NCBI RefSeq assembly: GCF_022921055.1
Contig: NZ_CP095062.1
Coordinates: 248,001 to 312,000 of the forward strand
Direction: 5' to 3'
DNA: 64,000 nucleotides
Origin: Hymenobacter volaticus
Lineage (GTDB): Bacteria; Bacteroidota; Bacteroidia; Cytophagales; Hymenobacteraceae
The stretch's first letter is position 1, and each line of letters opens with the position of its first letter. Below are positions 49,167 through 59,042 of this stretch, piece after piece. The notes under the pieces were generated by a model. It was given only the letters and a program-made list of their open reading frames with translations. It ran no database searches and was not told the DNA's origin. The position numbers and the translations under genes are program-made.

Positions 49167-51650
49167 TCAATCGTCATCGTCGTCATCCTTGCGCTTTTGC
49201 TCTAGCTGTAGGAAAGCGCCACGGCGGGGAGCCGGAGCCACAGCGTTTTCGCCTTTGATGGCCTTCCATATTACCTCGTTCAGTTCCAAGTCCGGAATGG
49301 CATCCTCATTAGCCAAGTTGAAGCGCTCCGACTTTTCCGCGCTTTTGTTCCAGGCCACATTGCGGGCATCTAGGTTCACGCGGGCAGCTTTTGCTTGGTA
49401 TGGGGTCAGTGTGGGCGTTGCCGTGAAGCAGTCGGAGAGAGGCAAGGCGGCGGCATCGTATTGGCTCATTGGCGGTAAGCCGAGAATCAGCTCCATGGTG
49501 CGCAAGATGCCGGAGGTGGAGTAGAGCGTATGGTTGACGCTGTTGCGGCGCGTGTAGGGGCTAATAACAAAAGCCGGCGAGCGATGCGCATCCACATGGT
49601 CGGGCCCGTTTTGCGCGTCGTCTTCCAGCACGAATATGGCCGTCTCTTTCCAGATGGCGCTTTTCGATAAGTGCTCCACCAACTGCCCGAGGGCCAAGTC
49701 GTTGTCGGCGACGGCCGCAATGGGCGTGTACTTGCCTTTGCGTTGGCCGCTGGTGTGGTCGTTGCTGAGCCGGATGGTGCTGAACTGCGGGACGGCACCC
49801 TTCGCCAACAACGAGTCGAAGTCCTGCTTCCAAATCCGAACCCGCTCCACATCTTTGATGTCCATGTTGAAGCCGGGCGACTTCGGGCAGATGTGGTTTT
49901 CCAGCGACTTGAGGGTGGCTTTTCCATTGTCGGCAAACTCACCGTAGCTGCGGTAGCTCAGGCCTGCCCGTTGGCAGTAGTCCCAAATGTACCCGTCGCG
50001 GGGGTAGGCAATTTTGCGGGTGCCTTCATAGTCGTAGGTGCCGCCGCGGCCGCCGTAGTTGGTGGGCCAGGTTTTCTCGGTGTAGTCGGTGGCGTAAGCG
50101 GCCATGCTCCAGTTATGGCCATCGGCGCTTACTTCGGCATTCACGTAGAAATTGTCGAGCAGCACAAACTCGCGAGCCAGCGCGTGATGGTTGGGCGAAA
50201 CCTTCTCGGGGAATATGCATAAGGTCGAGTCCCCGTTGCCTTCGGGCATGTCCCCTAGAATTTGGTCGTAGGTGCGGTTTTCTTTGATCACATAGAACAC
50301 GTACTTGATGGGCGACTTTTCTCCGACCTGCTTCGGAATGGGGTTGCCTGCCTCGCTTGTACTCTTGACTTTTGTTTGGCCTGTGAAAGGTGAATTGGCA
50401 TACACCTGCTTGGAATAGGCAGTTAGCTGCGTTTCGTCGGGTTGCTGAATAAACGACAAAGTGCCCTTAAACAAGCTGCCGATGTACTGCACTTGCTGTT
50501 GCCCCGTGATGCCCGTATGGGAGCCGCTATTGTCGGTTTTCTTCACGGGCTGCGGACCGGCTGGGTTAGGCAAGGACGAGAAACCTTTGCCGTTGGCAAC
50601 CAGAATTTTGCGCCCCAAGGCTTTCACGCTCGTCGGGTACCAGCCCGTAGGAATAAAGCCCCGAGCCGAGCTTTTGCCCGGTGTAGCGACATTGAACACC
50701 GCCAAACAGTTGTTGTCGGCGTTGGCGATGTAGAGGGTCTTCTCGTCAGGCGAAAGCGCCAGCGCATTAGTGGTAGAGCCCGTGAGTTTAGTTGGGTACA
50801 GCGCCGTGGAAATAACCTCCAACACCTTGCGGGCGCGGGTGTCAATCAACGAAACCGAGTTGTCGTTGGCATTAGCCACGAACAGGTACCGGCCATTGCG
50901 GGTCTGAGTTAACTCATTGGGGTGACTTTCTGTGGCAACTTCGCCAGTTAACTGCCCCGTTTGAGTGTCGTAGAATGCTATCTTGTCGCCGCCCCAGAGC
51001 GAGATATATAGCGTTTTCTTGTCGGGTGACAGTAAGCAGCCGTAAGCTTCGTGCCCTAGCGCCACCTTTTTGACAGTGGCTTTGGTACGGGTGTCCACTA
51101 CGTACAGCGAGTTGTCTTCCTTGGTGACAGTGTAGAGTAAATGCCGCTTGTTGTCCAGTTCAATCCCAGTGGGGCTGATTTTGTCTTTAGGCCACGCCTT
51201 ACCCAGTCGGAGGGTATCCGCTGGACCGAGCTTGTTGCCTGCCGTGTTGTAAACCAGAATAATGTTGTCGTTGCCACCGGATGCATAAAGCTGCTTGCTG
51301 TCGGCGCTGAACTTCAGGCCGTACCAAGATTTGGCAATTACCTTTTCATCGAGCAGCTTTTCGGTTTTCGAATCGAGCAGCTGAATGGTCTGCTGGCTCT
51401 GCCCGTTGTTGGTAACTGCCAGCAGTTTCCCGTTGGGCGACACTTGCAGGTTCAGTGGCAAGTCACCGAGCGGCAATGAGTTGGTGCCAGCCGGGCTTAA
51501 GTACCAGCCATTGGGCAGCAGCACTCGGCCCGCCTGGCTAGTGAAAACGGGTTGCTGTGCCTGCGTTGTGAACACAGTGGCAGCATTGAGTGCCAGCCAA
51601 CAGCCAAAAAGTATCTTATGAGTGGTATGCACGGAGCAGGGAGAAAACAA
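49167..51650 (-). CDS. YncE-like beta-propeller / alkaline-phosphatase-superfamily phosphoesterase fusion
   Basis: An 827-residue secreted two-domain protein. The N-terminal half (about 45-370) is a seven-bladed YVTN propeller, with strands LYTVTKEDNSLYVVDTRTK, GYCLLSPDKKTLYISLWGG-like units and ALSPDEKTLYIANADNN. The C-terminal half (about 440-780) is a phosphoesterase of the phospholipase C/acid phosphatase type: YVFYVIKENRTYDQILGD with the catalytic ENRTYD, then SADGHNWSMAAYATDYTEKT, LSNDHTSG and EDDAQNGPDHVDAHRSP with metal-binding Asp/His. The tail is KRKDDDDDD. The fusion is common in Bacteroidota; substrate unknown. Confidence 0.9.
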   Translation of the reverse strand: MFSPCSVHTTHKILFGCWLALNAATVFTTQAQQPVFTSQAGRVLLPNGWYLSPAGTNSLPLGDLPLNLQVSPNGKLLAVTNNGQSQQTIQLLDSKTEKLLDEKVIAKSWYGLKFSADSKQLYASGGNDNIILVYNTAGNKLGPADTLRLGKAWPKDKISPTGIELDNKRHLLYTVTKEDNSLYVVDTRTKATVKKVALGHEAYGCLLSPDKKTLYISLWGGDKIAFYDTQTGQLTGEVATESHPNELTQTRNGRYLFVANANDNSVSLIDTRARKVLEVISTALYPTKLTGSTTNALALSPDEKTLYIANADNNCLAVFNVATPGKSSARGFIPTGWYPTSVKALGRKILVANGKGFSSLPNPAGPQPVKKTDNSGSHTGITGQQQVQYIGSLFKGTLSFIQQPDETQLTAYSKQVYANSPFTGQTKVKSTSEAGNPIPKQVGEKSPIKYVFYVIKENRTYDQILGDMPEGNGDSTLCIFPEKVSPNHHALAREFVLLDNFYVNAEVSADGHNWSMAAYATDYTEKTWPTNYGGRGGTYDYEGTRKIAYPRDGYIWDYCQRAGLSYRSYGEFADNGKATLKSLENHICPKSPGFNMDIKDVERVRIWKQDFDSLLAKGAVPQFSTIRLSNDHTSGQRKGKYTPIAAVADNDLALGQLVEHLSKSAIWKETAIFVLEDDAQNGPDHVDAHRSPAFVISPYTRRNSVNHTLYSTSGILRTMELILGLPPMSQYDAAALPLSDCFTATPTLTPYQAKAARVNLDARNVAWNKSAEKSERFNLANEDAIPDLELNEVIWKAIKGENAVAPAPRRGAFLQLEQKRKDDDDDD

Positions 51651-52023
51651 GGGTAACAGAATTCTGCTTGCGCTCCTGAATTAGCCAGAAGCTAGGCCAA
51701 AGCTAGCGTCCCATCAGGATTCTAGATGTCCGGCGGGAAGTTACCATTTTGTTATGCTCCTCGATTGATTAGCAGCAAGGGTAGTTTTAGAACAATTGTT
51801 TCTTTGTTTTCTATAAGCTAACCTGTACGTTATAGCCGATTTATGTGGCTGGAATGGTAAAGCTTAACCAGTAAAACGATAGAAATACGGCGGAAATCAG
51901 CATGTAATTTCTATTCGTTGCAAAAACGATTTAGCTTAGCGGGAAAGGAACAAGGAATAAGCGAGACAATTCCGTATCTTTTCCCCGTTTAGTTTTTCCC
52001 ATCTTTCGTCCTACCCCACTGTT
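51651..52023. promoter_or_regulatory. Divergent intergenic region
   Basis: About 370 bp between outward-facing genes (propeller-phosphatase and oxidoreductase), so both promoters are here. It is AT-rich at 51770-51950. I see no distinct operator. Confidence 0.25.
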
Positions 52024-53471
52024 ATGAGCCAAACCCCGATTCTTCATCACGCCGCGAGTTTATCAAACAAAGCGCAGCGGCCGTGGCCACCTTCATGATT
52101 GTTCCGCGCTTTGTGCTCGGGGGGCGCGGCTATACCGCCCCGAGCGACCAGTTGGTAGTAGCCGGCGTGGGAGTAGGAGGCAAGGGCGAAAGTGATATAG
52201 CAGCGTTTGCCAAAACCGGTAAAGCCCGCATCGGCTACCTGTGCGACGTTGACACCCGACGAGCAGCCAAATCTGTGCAAGCTTTCCCACAAGCCAAGTA
52301 CTACAAGGATTGGCGGGAAATGCTCGACAAGGAAGGCAAGAATATCGACGCGGTTTCGGTGTCTACGCCCGACCACAACCATGCCGTCGTGACCTTGGCC
52401 GCCATGCAGCTCGGCAAGCACGTGTACGTGCAAAAACCTTTAACTCACGACTTGCATGAAGCACGCGCCCTGACCGAAGCCGCCAAACGCTACAAAGTGG
52501 TAACCCAGATGGGTAACCAAGGTGCCTCCAACGACGGCGTACGGCAACTTCAGGAGTGGTACGACGCCAAAATCATCGGCGACGTGCATACGGTGTACTG
52601 CTGGACCGACCGGCCCGTGTGGCCGCAGGGCATTGCCTGGCCTACCGCTAAAGCAAGCACGCCCGCGGAACTAGACTGGGATTTGTGGCTCGGTACGGCG
52701 CCTTACCGAGAGTATGTTGATAAGCTGGTGCCCTTCAACTGGCGCGGCTGGTGGGACTATGGCACCGGCGCCCTTGGCGACATGGGCTGCCACCTGTTGG
52801 AAGCGCCTTTCCGCGTGCTGAATCTGCAATACGCCTCGGCTGTACAAGCCAGCGTAGGCAGCGTGTACGTCGACGAATTCAAGCGCGGCTACTTCCCCGA
52901 AAGCTGCCCGCCCTCCAGCCACGTCACGCTCACCTTCCCGAAAACCAACAAAACCAATGGTGAAGTAACGGTGCATTGGATGGACGGTGGCATCCAGCCT
53001 GAGCGCCCCGACGAGCTAGGCCCCAACGAAGTATTTGGCGACGGAGGCAATGGCATTCTTTTCGTGGGTAAGAAAGGCAAGATGATGGCCAGCACTTACT
53101 CGGCGGATCCGCGCTTGCTGCCTACCTCGCGCACCCAAGAAGTGAAGGTGAAGCAAACCTTGGCCCGCGTACCCGGAGGCGCTAACGGCCACTATGGGCA
53201 GTGGGTGGAAGCTTGCTTGGCCGGTTATGGCAACAAGCAAGTTAGTTCGCCTTTCGAGCTGGCAGGCCCTTTAACAGAAGCACTGCTCATGGCCAACCTC
53301 GCTATTCGAGGCTACGATTTGCAACGTCCGAATGTCAACGGCCAGGGCATGACGTATCCTGGTCGCGGCGTGGAATTGCTGTGGGACAACAATCAAATGA
53401 AGGTAACCAACCTGGATGAGGTTAACCGCTTTGTGAAGCGTGAGTACCGCACGGGTTGGCACCTAGGCTAA
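52024..53471 (+). pseudogene. Gfo/Idh/MocA family oxidoreductase, Tat-exported (one frameshift near the start)
   Basis: About 482 residues. NAD(P)-dependent sugar or polyol dehydrogenase family. The ATG at 52024 reads MSQTP, then the frame breaks at CCCC 52034-52037; one extra C gives DSSSRREFIKQSAAAVATFM, a twin-arginine signal typical of this family in Bacteroidota. The Rossmann part has LVVAGVGVGGKGESD and IGYLCDVD; later VSVSTPDHNHAVVTLAA, GKHVYVQKPLTHD (Lys of the EKP-like motif) and TQMGNQGASNDG. The C-terminal part has WTDRPVWPQG and WWDYGTGALGDMGCHL. It may act on sugars from neighbouring loci. Confidence 0.9.
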
Positions 53472-53481
53472 GCTTATGCTG

Positions 53482-53512
53482 TGCCCGCTGGGTGAATGCC
53501 GCCCAGCGGGCA
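53482..53512. terminator. Shared hairpin between convergent genes
   Basis: TGCCCGCTGGG (53482-53492) and CCCAGCGGGCA (53502-53512) are perfectly complementary around a 9-nt loop, 10 bp after the oxidoreductase stop and 20 bp before the convergent arginase-family stop. There is no long T-run, so it is a weak or Rho-assisted bidirectional terminator. Confidence 0.6.
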
Positions 53513-53532
53513 CGGCCAAGCAAAGCGACTTA

Positions 53533-54383
53533 TTAAGCGGACGGCAATAATTGCTGCGCGATGCGTAAGGCCGCGGCAAGGACTTGTCCGTGCATATCTG
53601 CTTGTGGATCGTAGGAAGCAAAGGTAACGGCGCTAATCGGCAGTTGCTGTTGCACGGTCTCCAAGACGGCAAGCACCTGCGCCAGTGTCAAGCCGCCAGC
53701 GGAAGCATACGAATTAGCACGGCCTACTTGCTTGGCGTCAAGCACGTCCAAGTCTATATGTACATAGCAGTGAGCTACCTGCGCAGCCAAGGCCTTTACT
53801 GAAAGTGTTAGCGCGTTGGCAACTTGCGCGCTCACTTGCTCGGGTGCTAGCAAGGTTACGCCAGCTTCTTGGAGGGCAGCTAATTCTAGTGTATCAAAGT
53901 TCCGGCCGCCGACGTGGAGCACGCGCGTTGGCGGTACGGGTTTGAAGCCGGGCACCGAACAGGCTAGCGGTTGCCAGCACTGCCCCGTAAGAACAGCGAG
54001 GCCCATGCCATCAAGAAAGCCACTTTCACTGGTTTCGGGGGTGTTGAAGTCGCCGTGCGCATCCAGCCACACGACCCCAACGTCTTCGTAAGGCAAGCCC
54101 GCTACCGCGCCTAACGATGCCCGCAATTACCGGCCAATACCAGCGGAAAACGGCCTTGAGTATGTGCCTGCCTAACCTGCTCGGCCAATTGTCGGTTTAA
54201 AGCAAAACTGGAATTGATTTCGGTCGGGGACGGGTCCTGAAGCCTGATAACTTCGGAAATGCACCGGTGGCCGGCATACCCTAACTGCGGCTTCAACTCC
54301 GCCAGCAGGCGGGCTGGTCCTGCGCCCATACTCCAAGACTCACGAGCCGAATCGTAAGGCACTACTAACAAAGAGACATCCAT
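53533..54383 (-). pseudogene. Arginase/agmatinase/formimidoylglutamase family protein (one frameshift)
   Basis: About 284 residues of the ureohydrolase fold. The N-terminal part has VVPYDSARESWSMGAGPARL and PLVLAGNC; the metal-binding motif WLDAHGDFNTPE and the later CYVHIDLDVLDAK are the two manganese ligand sets. The GNC/H motif is where the frame breaks (CCC at 54120-54122, GGG on the coding strand); one extra G gives GNCGASLGAVAGLPYEDV. The metal-binding His usual in GGDHS is replaced by the GNCGAS context. Arginase-like; exact substrate is uncertain. Confidence 0.82.
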
Positions 54384-54410
54384 ACAGCTAATTAACAGAA
54401 AATGAAGCGC

Positions 54411-55541
54411 CTAGGCGGTCAGCTTTCCGCTGAGCGTCACAGCTCCGAGCGATACGCCTAGAAAACGGCAATACTGCGCGGCAGCACGTTCAAGCTCAGT
54501 ATGTGATATGCGCACTGGTAGAAAACCATGTACGTCGATTTCAACTGTGGTCTTACTTGGCTTCGACTTCCACGTGCCCACAATTTGCCCATCAACTACA
54601 ACCATCTGCTTGAATATGCCATTGGCGCCGGGGCATAGTTGGCTTGAGTGCTCGGTGGCCAACACCGCACTACGGTCTTTGTAACCGAGAAGGTATTCGT
54701 CGAAGCCGGGCAGCAGGCAAACCCTGGGTGGCTCAGCTAGGGCGGTAAGGCCCGATGAGGATGACCACCACAAGGTACTGCCCGCTACTTTCTCTGTTTG
54801 TAGGTTGGCTTTGATGGCTTCATGGCCCTGCCGGACTTCGGCCATAGGTAGACCAGTCCAACCGGCGAAATCGTGTAGAGTGGCCGGGCCGTGGCTGGTA
54901 AAGTAGCGGGTGGCTAGTTCGGCTAGTGCTTCTTCTCTCGATAAGTTTCGAGGGGTTGGCAGCCACTCCTCTAACAGCACGAATGTCTGCTCGTTGTCTT
55001 GCCGAGGTCCAAAGCAGATAAAGCCTTCTAGTGCCAACGACCAGAGCAGATGATACCCGCGATGGCCTTGCGGACTGATCCCCGCTTGCGTTAGTGCCTG
55101 CATAAGAGCAGAACGCGGCACCGGTTGACCGCCACGTAACGCTTCTTGGAATAGGCTCTTGGTTCGGGTGATAACCGCTTGATCTAGCTCCAGTTGCTTG
55201 CGTCTCGTGCTAGCGGCGGCCAGCAGCCTGGGTCCAAAAAGCTGTACCATCCACAGAGCATCCTCAGCAGATACTAAATGGATGGTCCCGCGCATGAGCC
55301 ACGTCAGTAATATGTTTCTGTCATTAATGGCCTGATCAACTTCTACCCGAGACGAAGCCAGCGTGCGTACACCTACGGCCCATACTGCTTGCCCATAGTC
55401 TTGCGCTTGCATGGCTCCCATGCAGCGCACCACCGCCGTCGGGTCCACGCATTTTTCCGCCCCGATACGTTGGCTTGCCATCCGTTGGTGCGCAATAGCA
55501 AAGGGCACCGTATCTCGTTCCGGTTGTTCTTGTGGCGGCAT
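54411..55541 (-). CDS. Winged-helix DNA-binding protein, AlkZ/YcaQ-like (HTH_42)
   Basis: A 376-residue member of the HTH_42 family, which includes the DNA glycosylases AlkZ and AlkX. The N-terminal AMQAQDYGQA holds a QxQ-type motif like the catalytic one of AlkZ. The middle has winged helices (RGTIHLVSAEDALWM, SHGPATLHDFAGWTGL). The C-terminal LLPGFDEYLLGYKDR and GIFKQMVVVDGQIVGTWK are diagnostic of the family. Likely removes alkylated bases or cross-links, by homology. Single gene, cytoplasmic. Confidence 0.85.
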   Translation of the reverse strand: MPPQEQPERDTVPFAIAHQRMASQRIGAEKCVDPTAVVRCMGAMQAQDYGQAVWAVGVRTLASSRVEVDQAINDRNILLTWLMRGTIHLVSAEDALWMVQLFGPRLLAAASTRRKQLELDQAVITRTKSLFQEALRGGQPVPRSALMQALTQAGISPQGHRGYHLLWSLALEGFICFGPRQDNEQTFVLLEEWLPTPRNLSREEALAELATRYFTSHGPATLHDFAGWTGLPMAEVRQGHEAIKANLQTEKVAGSTLWWSSSSGLTALAEPPRVCLLPGFDEYLLGYKDRSAVLATEHSSQLCPGANGIFKQMVVVDGQIVGTWKSKPSKTTVEIDVHGFLPVRISHTELERAAAQYCRFLGVSLGAVTLSGKLTA

Positions 55542-55645
55542 ACGGCAGATATGCTTGATGAGCTACCTGTAAGTTAGCAGCTGTACGTTTATAGCTACAA
55601 GCACCACGTGCAAACAGTAAGAAGCTCGCCTTTTGGTTTTCCGTG

Positions 55646-56656
55646 TTATTTCCGTTGCGGATTCCATGCGGCTGGTCCGCCGAAAATGTTCTGGATGGTG
55701 TATTGCTTGGCGTCTTTGGCCTTGAGCTGGTGCGACCAGGCCACGCGGCCTTTGGCTGGTGCACCGAGGCCCCGCGAGTTAAACTCAGCGTAGAAGGCGG
55801 TTTTTTCGTTGTCGGGGTTGCGCCAGTTGTCCCAGCCAGTAGCAGTGATGTGGGCACCCATGTCAGTGTTCAGAAAAACAGTTCGGGCGTGGGGCCGCCA
55901 AGGCCGGCCCAGATAAACTTTCGTGGCCTCGGGCGCGGCCGTGAGCTGGCAATCAAGAAACACAAAGCCGAACTGCTGGCGTGGGGTCGTGGAAGCAGCC
56001 GTAATGTAGGAATCGCGCTTACTGAAGATGAGGCAATGGTCGAAGACCGCCGTACTGGCCCCGAAGATGAAGTCGGTGGTGCCTTCGATGTAGCAGTTCT
56101 GGTAGTATTGCCGACTGTTCTCAATGGCCAGAAACAGCGTATCCTGGTGGCCGAGCATGCGGCAGTTGCGGAAAATAGCCCGGTCCCCTTCCACGTGCAG
56201 GGCTACAGCCTGCCCTACCGGACCGGCCGAGTTTTCGAACGTGATGTTCTCGGCCGTGAAGTCGTTGCCCTGCACGCGCACCGTGGAGGACGTGTAGGTG
56301 GTGTGCTTCTCGGCGTCGCCGGAGTAGTCGCCGTAGGTGATGACGACGCCTTCTTTGCTTTCGCCGAGTAGGGTGATATGCGTCTTCTGCGAGGGAATCA
56401 GCAGTTTTTCCTTGTAGGTGCCGTTCTTGAGGAAGATGGTGGCTTCCACCTGCATAAAGTCACGCACAGCCATGACGGCTTCCTGAATAGTGCGGTAGTC
56501 ACCGGAGCCATCGGGCGCGACGGTTAGGCGCACGGCTTTGTTGAAGGACGGCGCTTCCACAGGCTTAGGCGTAGCCGCGGGAGGCGCAACTTGTGCGAGT
56601 AGGGGAGAGGCCGTTAACAGAACGACACTGGCCAATAGGTATTTCGAAGAGAGCAT
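55646..56656 (-). CDS. Pectinesterase (CE8), second of two
   Basis: A 336-residue pectin methylesterase, secreted (signal MLSSKYLLASVVLLTASPLL). It removes methyl groups from homogalacturonan. Family motifs are SGDYRTIQEAV, GQAVALHVEGD, GHQDTLF with the catalytic Asp, EGTTDFIFGAS with the second Asp, and YLGRPWRPHARTVFL with the Arg. It lies 3 bp downstream of a second pectinesterase, so they are co-transcribed; the pair probably arose by duplication. Ends FGGPAAWNPQ. Confidence 0.95.
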   Translation of the reverse strand: MLSSKYLLASVVLLTASPLLAQVAPPAATPKPVEAPSFNKAVRLTVAPDGSGDYRTIQEAVMAVRDFMQVEATIFLKNGTYKEKLLIPSQKTHITLLGESKEGVVITYGDYSGDAEKHTTYTSSTVRVQGNDFTAENITFENSAGPVGQAVALHVEGDRAIFRNCRMLGHQDTLFLAIENSRQYYQNCYIEGTTDFIFGASTAVFDHCLIFSKRDSYITAASTTPRQQFGFVFLDCQLTAAPEATKVYLGRPWRPHARTVFLNTDMGAHITATGWDNWRNPDNEKTAFYAEFNSRGLGAPAKGRVAWSHQLKAKDAKQYTIQNIFGGPAAWNPQRK

Positions 56657-56659
56657 CGG

Positions 56660-57610
56660 TTAATCTTGGGTGGGGTTCCAGTGGCGTAGCACTACATCGG
56701 GAGTATACTGTTTCGCTTCTTGCTCGGTGAGTTGGTGCGACCAAGGCACGCGCTGCTTGGGCTGGGCTCCCTTGCCTTTATTGCTGTACTCGGCGTAGTA
56801 AGCGGTTTGCTTGTTGCTGTCTTTGCCCCAATGGTCCCAACCGGCCGGGTTGATCTGTGGCCCTAGCTCACAGTTCAGAAACACGGTTTTGGCGTAGGGC
56901 CGCCAGGGCCGCCCGAGGTAAAAACTATTGGCTGGCGCATCGCCGGTGATGGTGCAGCGGTTGAACACGTAGCCGTAGCGCGTGCTGTCGGGCGTGGAAG
57001 CAGCCGTGACATAGCCATTCTGCTTGCAGAAGATGGTGCAGTGCTCGAACCAAGCCGTGCTGCTGCCGAAAATGAAATCCACGGTACCCTCAATATAGCA
57101 GTCTTGGTAGTACTGTCGGCTGCCGTAGCCGTAGGTGTACAGCGTGTCCTGGAAGCCAAGGAAACGGCAGTTCTTGAAGCGGGCTTTGTCGCCGGCTACC
57201 CACACGGCTACGGCTTGGCCTACCGGCCCGGAAGAGTTTTGGAAGGTGATGTTCTCGGCCGAAAAGTCGCCGCCGTAGATGTAGATGCTTGAGGAGCCCG
57301 ACGTGCCTTTGTCTTCGCCGAAGATGTTTTTCTTTTGGTTGTAATCGTCGTAGGTCAGAACCGTTTTCGTGGGGTCTTCCCCAATGATTCTCACCAAGTT
57401 TTTAGAACCAGCCAGAATCAGTTTCTCTTTGTAGACACCCTTTTTGATGAAAATGGTGGTCACCTTCTTCCGAAAATCGGGCACCGCATTGAAAGCTTCC
57501 TGCACGGTGCGGTAGGTGCCGCTGCCGTCCTGGGCCACGACGAAGTCGTACCCAAACGCTTGCCCAAGCATCAGCCAGCTTAGGCATACAAAAGAGAGAA
57601 AATGCTTCAT
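56660..57610 (-). CDS. Pectinesterase (CE8), first of two
   Basis: A 316-residue pectin methylesterase with signal MKHFLSFVCLSWLMLGQAFG. Motifs are GSGTYRTVQEAFNAVP, GQAVAVWVAGDKARF, GFQDTLYTYG (catalytic Asp), EGTVDFIFGSS (second Asp) and YLGRPWRPYAKTVFL. It follows the acetylesterase at 57689 by 78 bp and precedes the other pectinesterase by 3 bp, giving a three-gene pectin de-esterification operon. Confidence 0.95.
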   Translation of the reverse strand: MKHFLSFVCLSWLMLGQAFGYDFVVAQDGSGTYRTVQEAFNAVPDFRKKVTTIFIKKGVYKEKLILAGSKNLVRIIGEDPTKTVLTYDDYNQKKNIFGEDKGTSGSSSIYIYGGDFSAENITFQNSSGPVGQAVAVWVAGDKARFKNCRFLGFQDTLYTYGYGSRQYYQDCYIEGTVDFIFGSSTAWFEHCTIFCKQNGYVTAASTPDSTRYGYVFNRCTITGDAPANSFYLGRPWRPYAKTVFLNCELGPQINPAGWDHWGKDSNKQTAYYAEYSNKGKGAQPKQRVPWSHQLTEQEAKQYTPDVVLRHWNPTQD

Positions 57611-57688
57611 GAAGTAGAATGAGGCTAGGCGGGTAAGAGCGGGTGGCCCAGCAACTGGAATCGGAGATTTTGCAAGCTGCTTGGGAAG

Positions 57689-58471
57689 CTAGCGTGCCTG
57701 TGGGTCGACGGTTTTGGCAGCCGCGCGTTGTACAATGTGGTTGGCCAGTTCCAGTTTGAGGGCGCGAATATCAGCTAGTACAATTTGGGCCATTTTGCGG
57801 GCCCCGAGTTCATTAAAATGGGTGTTGTCTTCTTTGCCGTCGGGGTAGTTGGGGTGCTCACCGGGCGCGAGCTGGTTGAATAGGAGCCGCGAGTTTTCGG
57901 GACCGAATTGTTGGAGCAGCGCCTGGCTTTCGCGGTCCAGATCAATGAGGGCGACTTGCTGTTCTCGGGCTGTGGCGCGCACAATCTCGGCATAGACAGC
58001 GTGCGTTTCTTCTATTTTGCCTGCTGCGTCGAACTTGCGACGAGCGACGGGCGTCAAAAGTACTGGCGTTGCCTTTTTGGCGCGGGTTTCCGTGATAAAG
58101 CGAACCAAGTAGTTCTTATAGTCCGCTTCTGGCGTGTAGCTCCGCTTGGTTGGTACCTCGTCGTTGTGGCCGAACTGAATGAAAACGTAGTCGCCTTCTT
58201 TGAGGGCGCTGGCCACTGGTTGCCACCGGTTTTCGGCCACGAAGGTTTTGGTGCTGCGACCGTTCTGGGCGCGGTTGTCCACAGTCACGGTTTCGTCGAA
58301 AAAGTATGCGAAGGGCATGCCCCAGCCCGTTTCGGGGTAGTTCTTAGTTTCCTTTATCGACAGCGTTGAGTCGCCCACAAGGTAAACCGTGATTTTGCTA
58401 GGAGGCAAGCTAAAGGCAGTCAGCCAAAGTAAACTCAGCCCGGCGACAGTTTTCAAAAGGTAGTTGCGCAT
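57689..58471 (-). CDS. Rhamnogalacturonan acetylesterase, SGNH/CE12 family
   Basis: About 260 residues; removes acetyl groups from pectic rhamnogalacturonan. The start at 58471 gives MRNYLLKTVAGLSLLWLTAF, a signal peptide; 58513 is an in-frame alternative. SGNH blocks: VYLVGDSTLS (Ser nucleophile), NRAQNGRSTKTF (Gly), FIQFGHNDE (Asn) and EDNTHFNELGA (Asp-His). It opens the pectin operon, and a LacI-type palindrome lies about 220 bp upstream. Confidence 0.92.
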   Translation of the reverse strand: MRNYLLKTVAGLSLLWLTAFSLPPSKITVYLVGDSTLSIKETKNYPETGWGMPFAYFFDETVTVDNRAQNGRSTKTFVAENRWQPVASALKEGDYVFIQFGHNDEVPTKRSYTPEADYKNYLVRFITETRAKKATPVLLTPVARRKFDAAGKIEETHAVYAEIVRATAREQQVALIDLDRESQALLQQFGPENSRLLFNQLAPGEHPNYPDGKEDNTHFNELGARKMAQIVLADIRALKLELANHIVQRAAAKTVDPQAR

Positions 58472-58691
58472 ACAAAGAATGTTGAGAGCAGGTAAACGCG
58501 CATGGCAATCCAAGCTATCTGACTACGGCCTGCCATCAAGCGTACTAAATATGAGAAATATCCAGTGCCATACTCACCTGTACAGTATGGGTTAAACTCG
58601 AAAATTAGAAATCACTAGCGGAGCGGTACTTGCCTGTCGGATAAATATGAATAGAACTTTTATCAGAAGTAAGTAAATGCAGGTAAATACT

Positions 58692-58721
58692 ATTGGCAAC
58701 GTTGCCGGCAACGTTGCCAAT
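58692..58721. promoter_or_regulatory. 30-bp palindrome with two tandem GGCAACGTTGCC operators
   Basis: ATTGGCAACGTTGCC (58692-58706) is followed directly by its exact reverse complement. Each half contains GGCAACGTTGCC, itself a palindrome with the AACGTT core favoured by LacI/GalR regulators. It lies between the leftward pectin operon and the rightward GH43, where it could control both. No LacI gene is in the window. Confidence 0.65.
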
Positions 58722-59042
58722 CGATTCGCAGCTATGAAACGGATTCTGTTCTGAAGCTTTTGTAAACAGCAAATCAGAAAGCTTCAATTTATTTCAAATA
58801 TCTGATAATTAGATGAATAAACGTATTTTACGCTTGTGGCTAAGCCTTTCTTTATTGAAACGCATGTTAGGTTAAGCAATGAAAATATATAGCGTTTTGT
58901 AGGCAAGGCCTTTCACCAAGAAAGTATAATTTACCCTGTTACACGTAGCCGTTTCATTCTACTTACCTGATTTCTTGTGGAAATAGAGTTGCAATAAACC
59001 TTTACATTGGCGCGGTATATTCCCCTTTTCGGGCACCTTCTG

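Noticed and set aside
55643..56371. 242-codon plus-strand frame opposite a pectinesterase
   Set aside because: The minus strand carries all pectinesterase motifs, so this is an antisense shadow.
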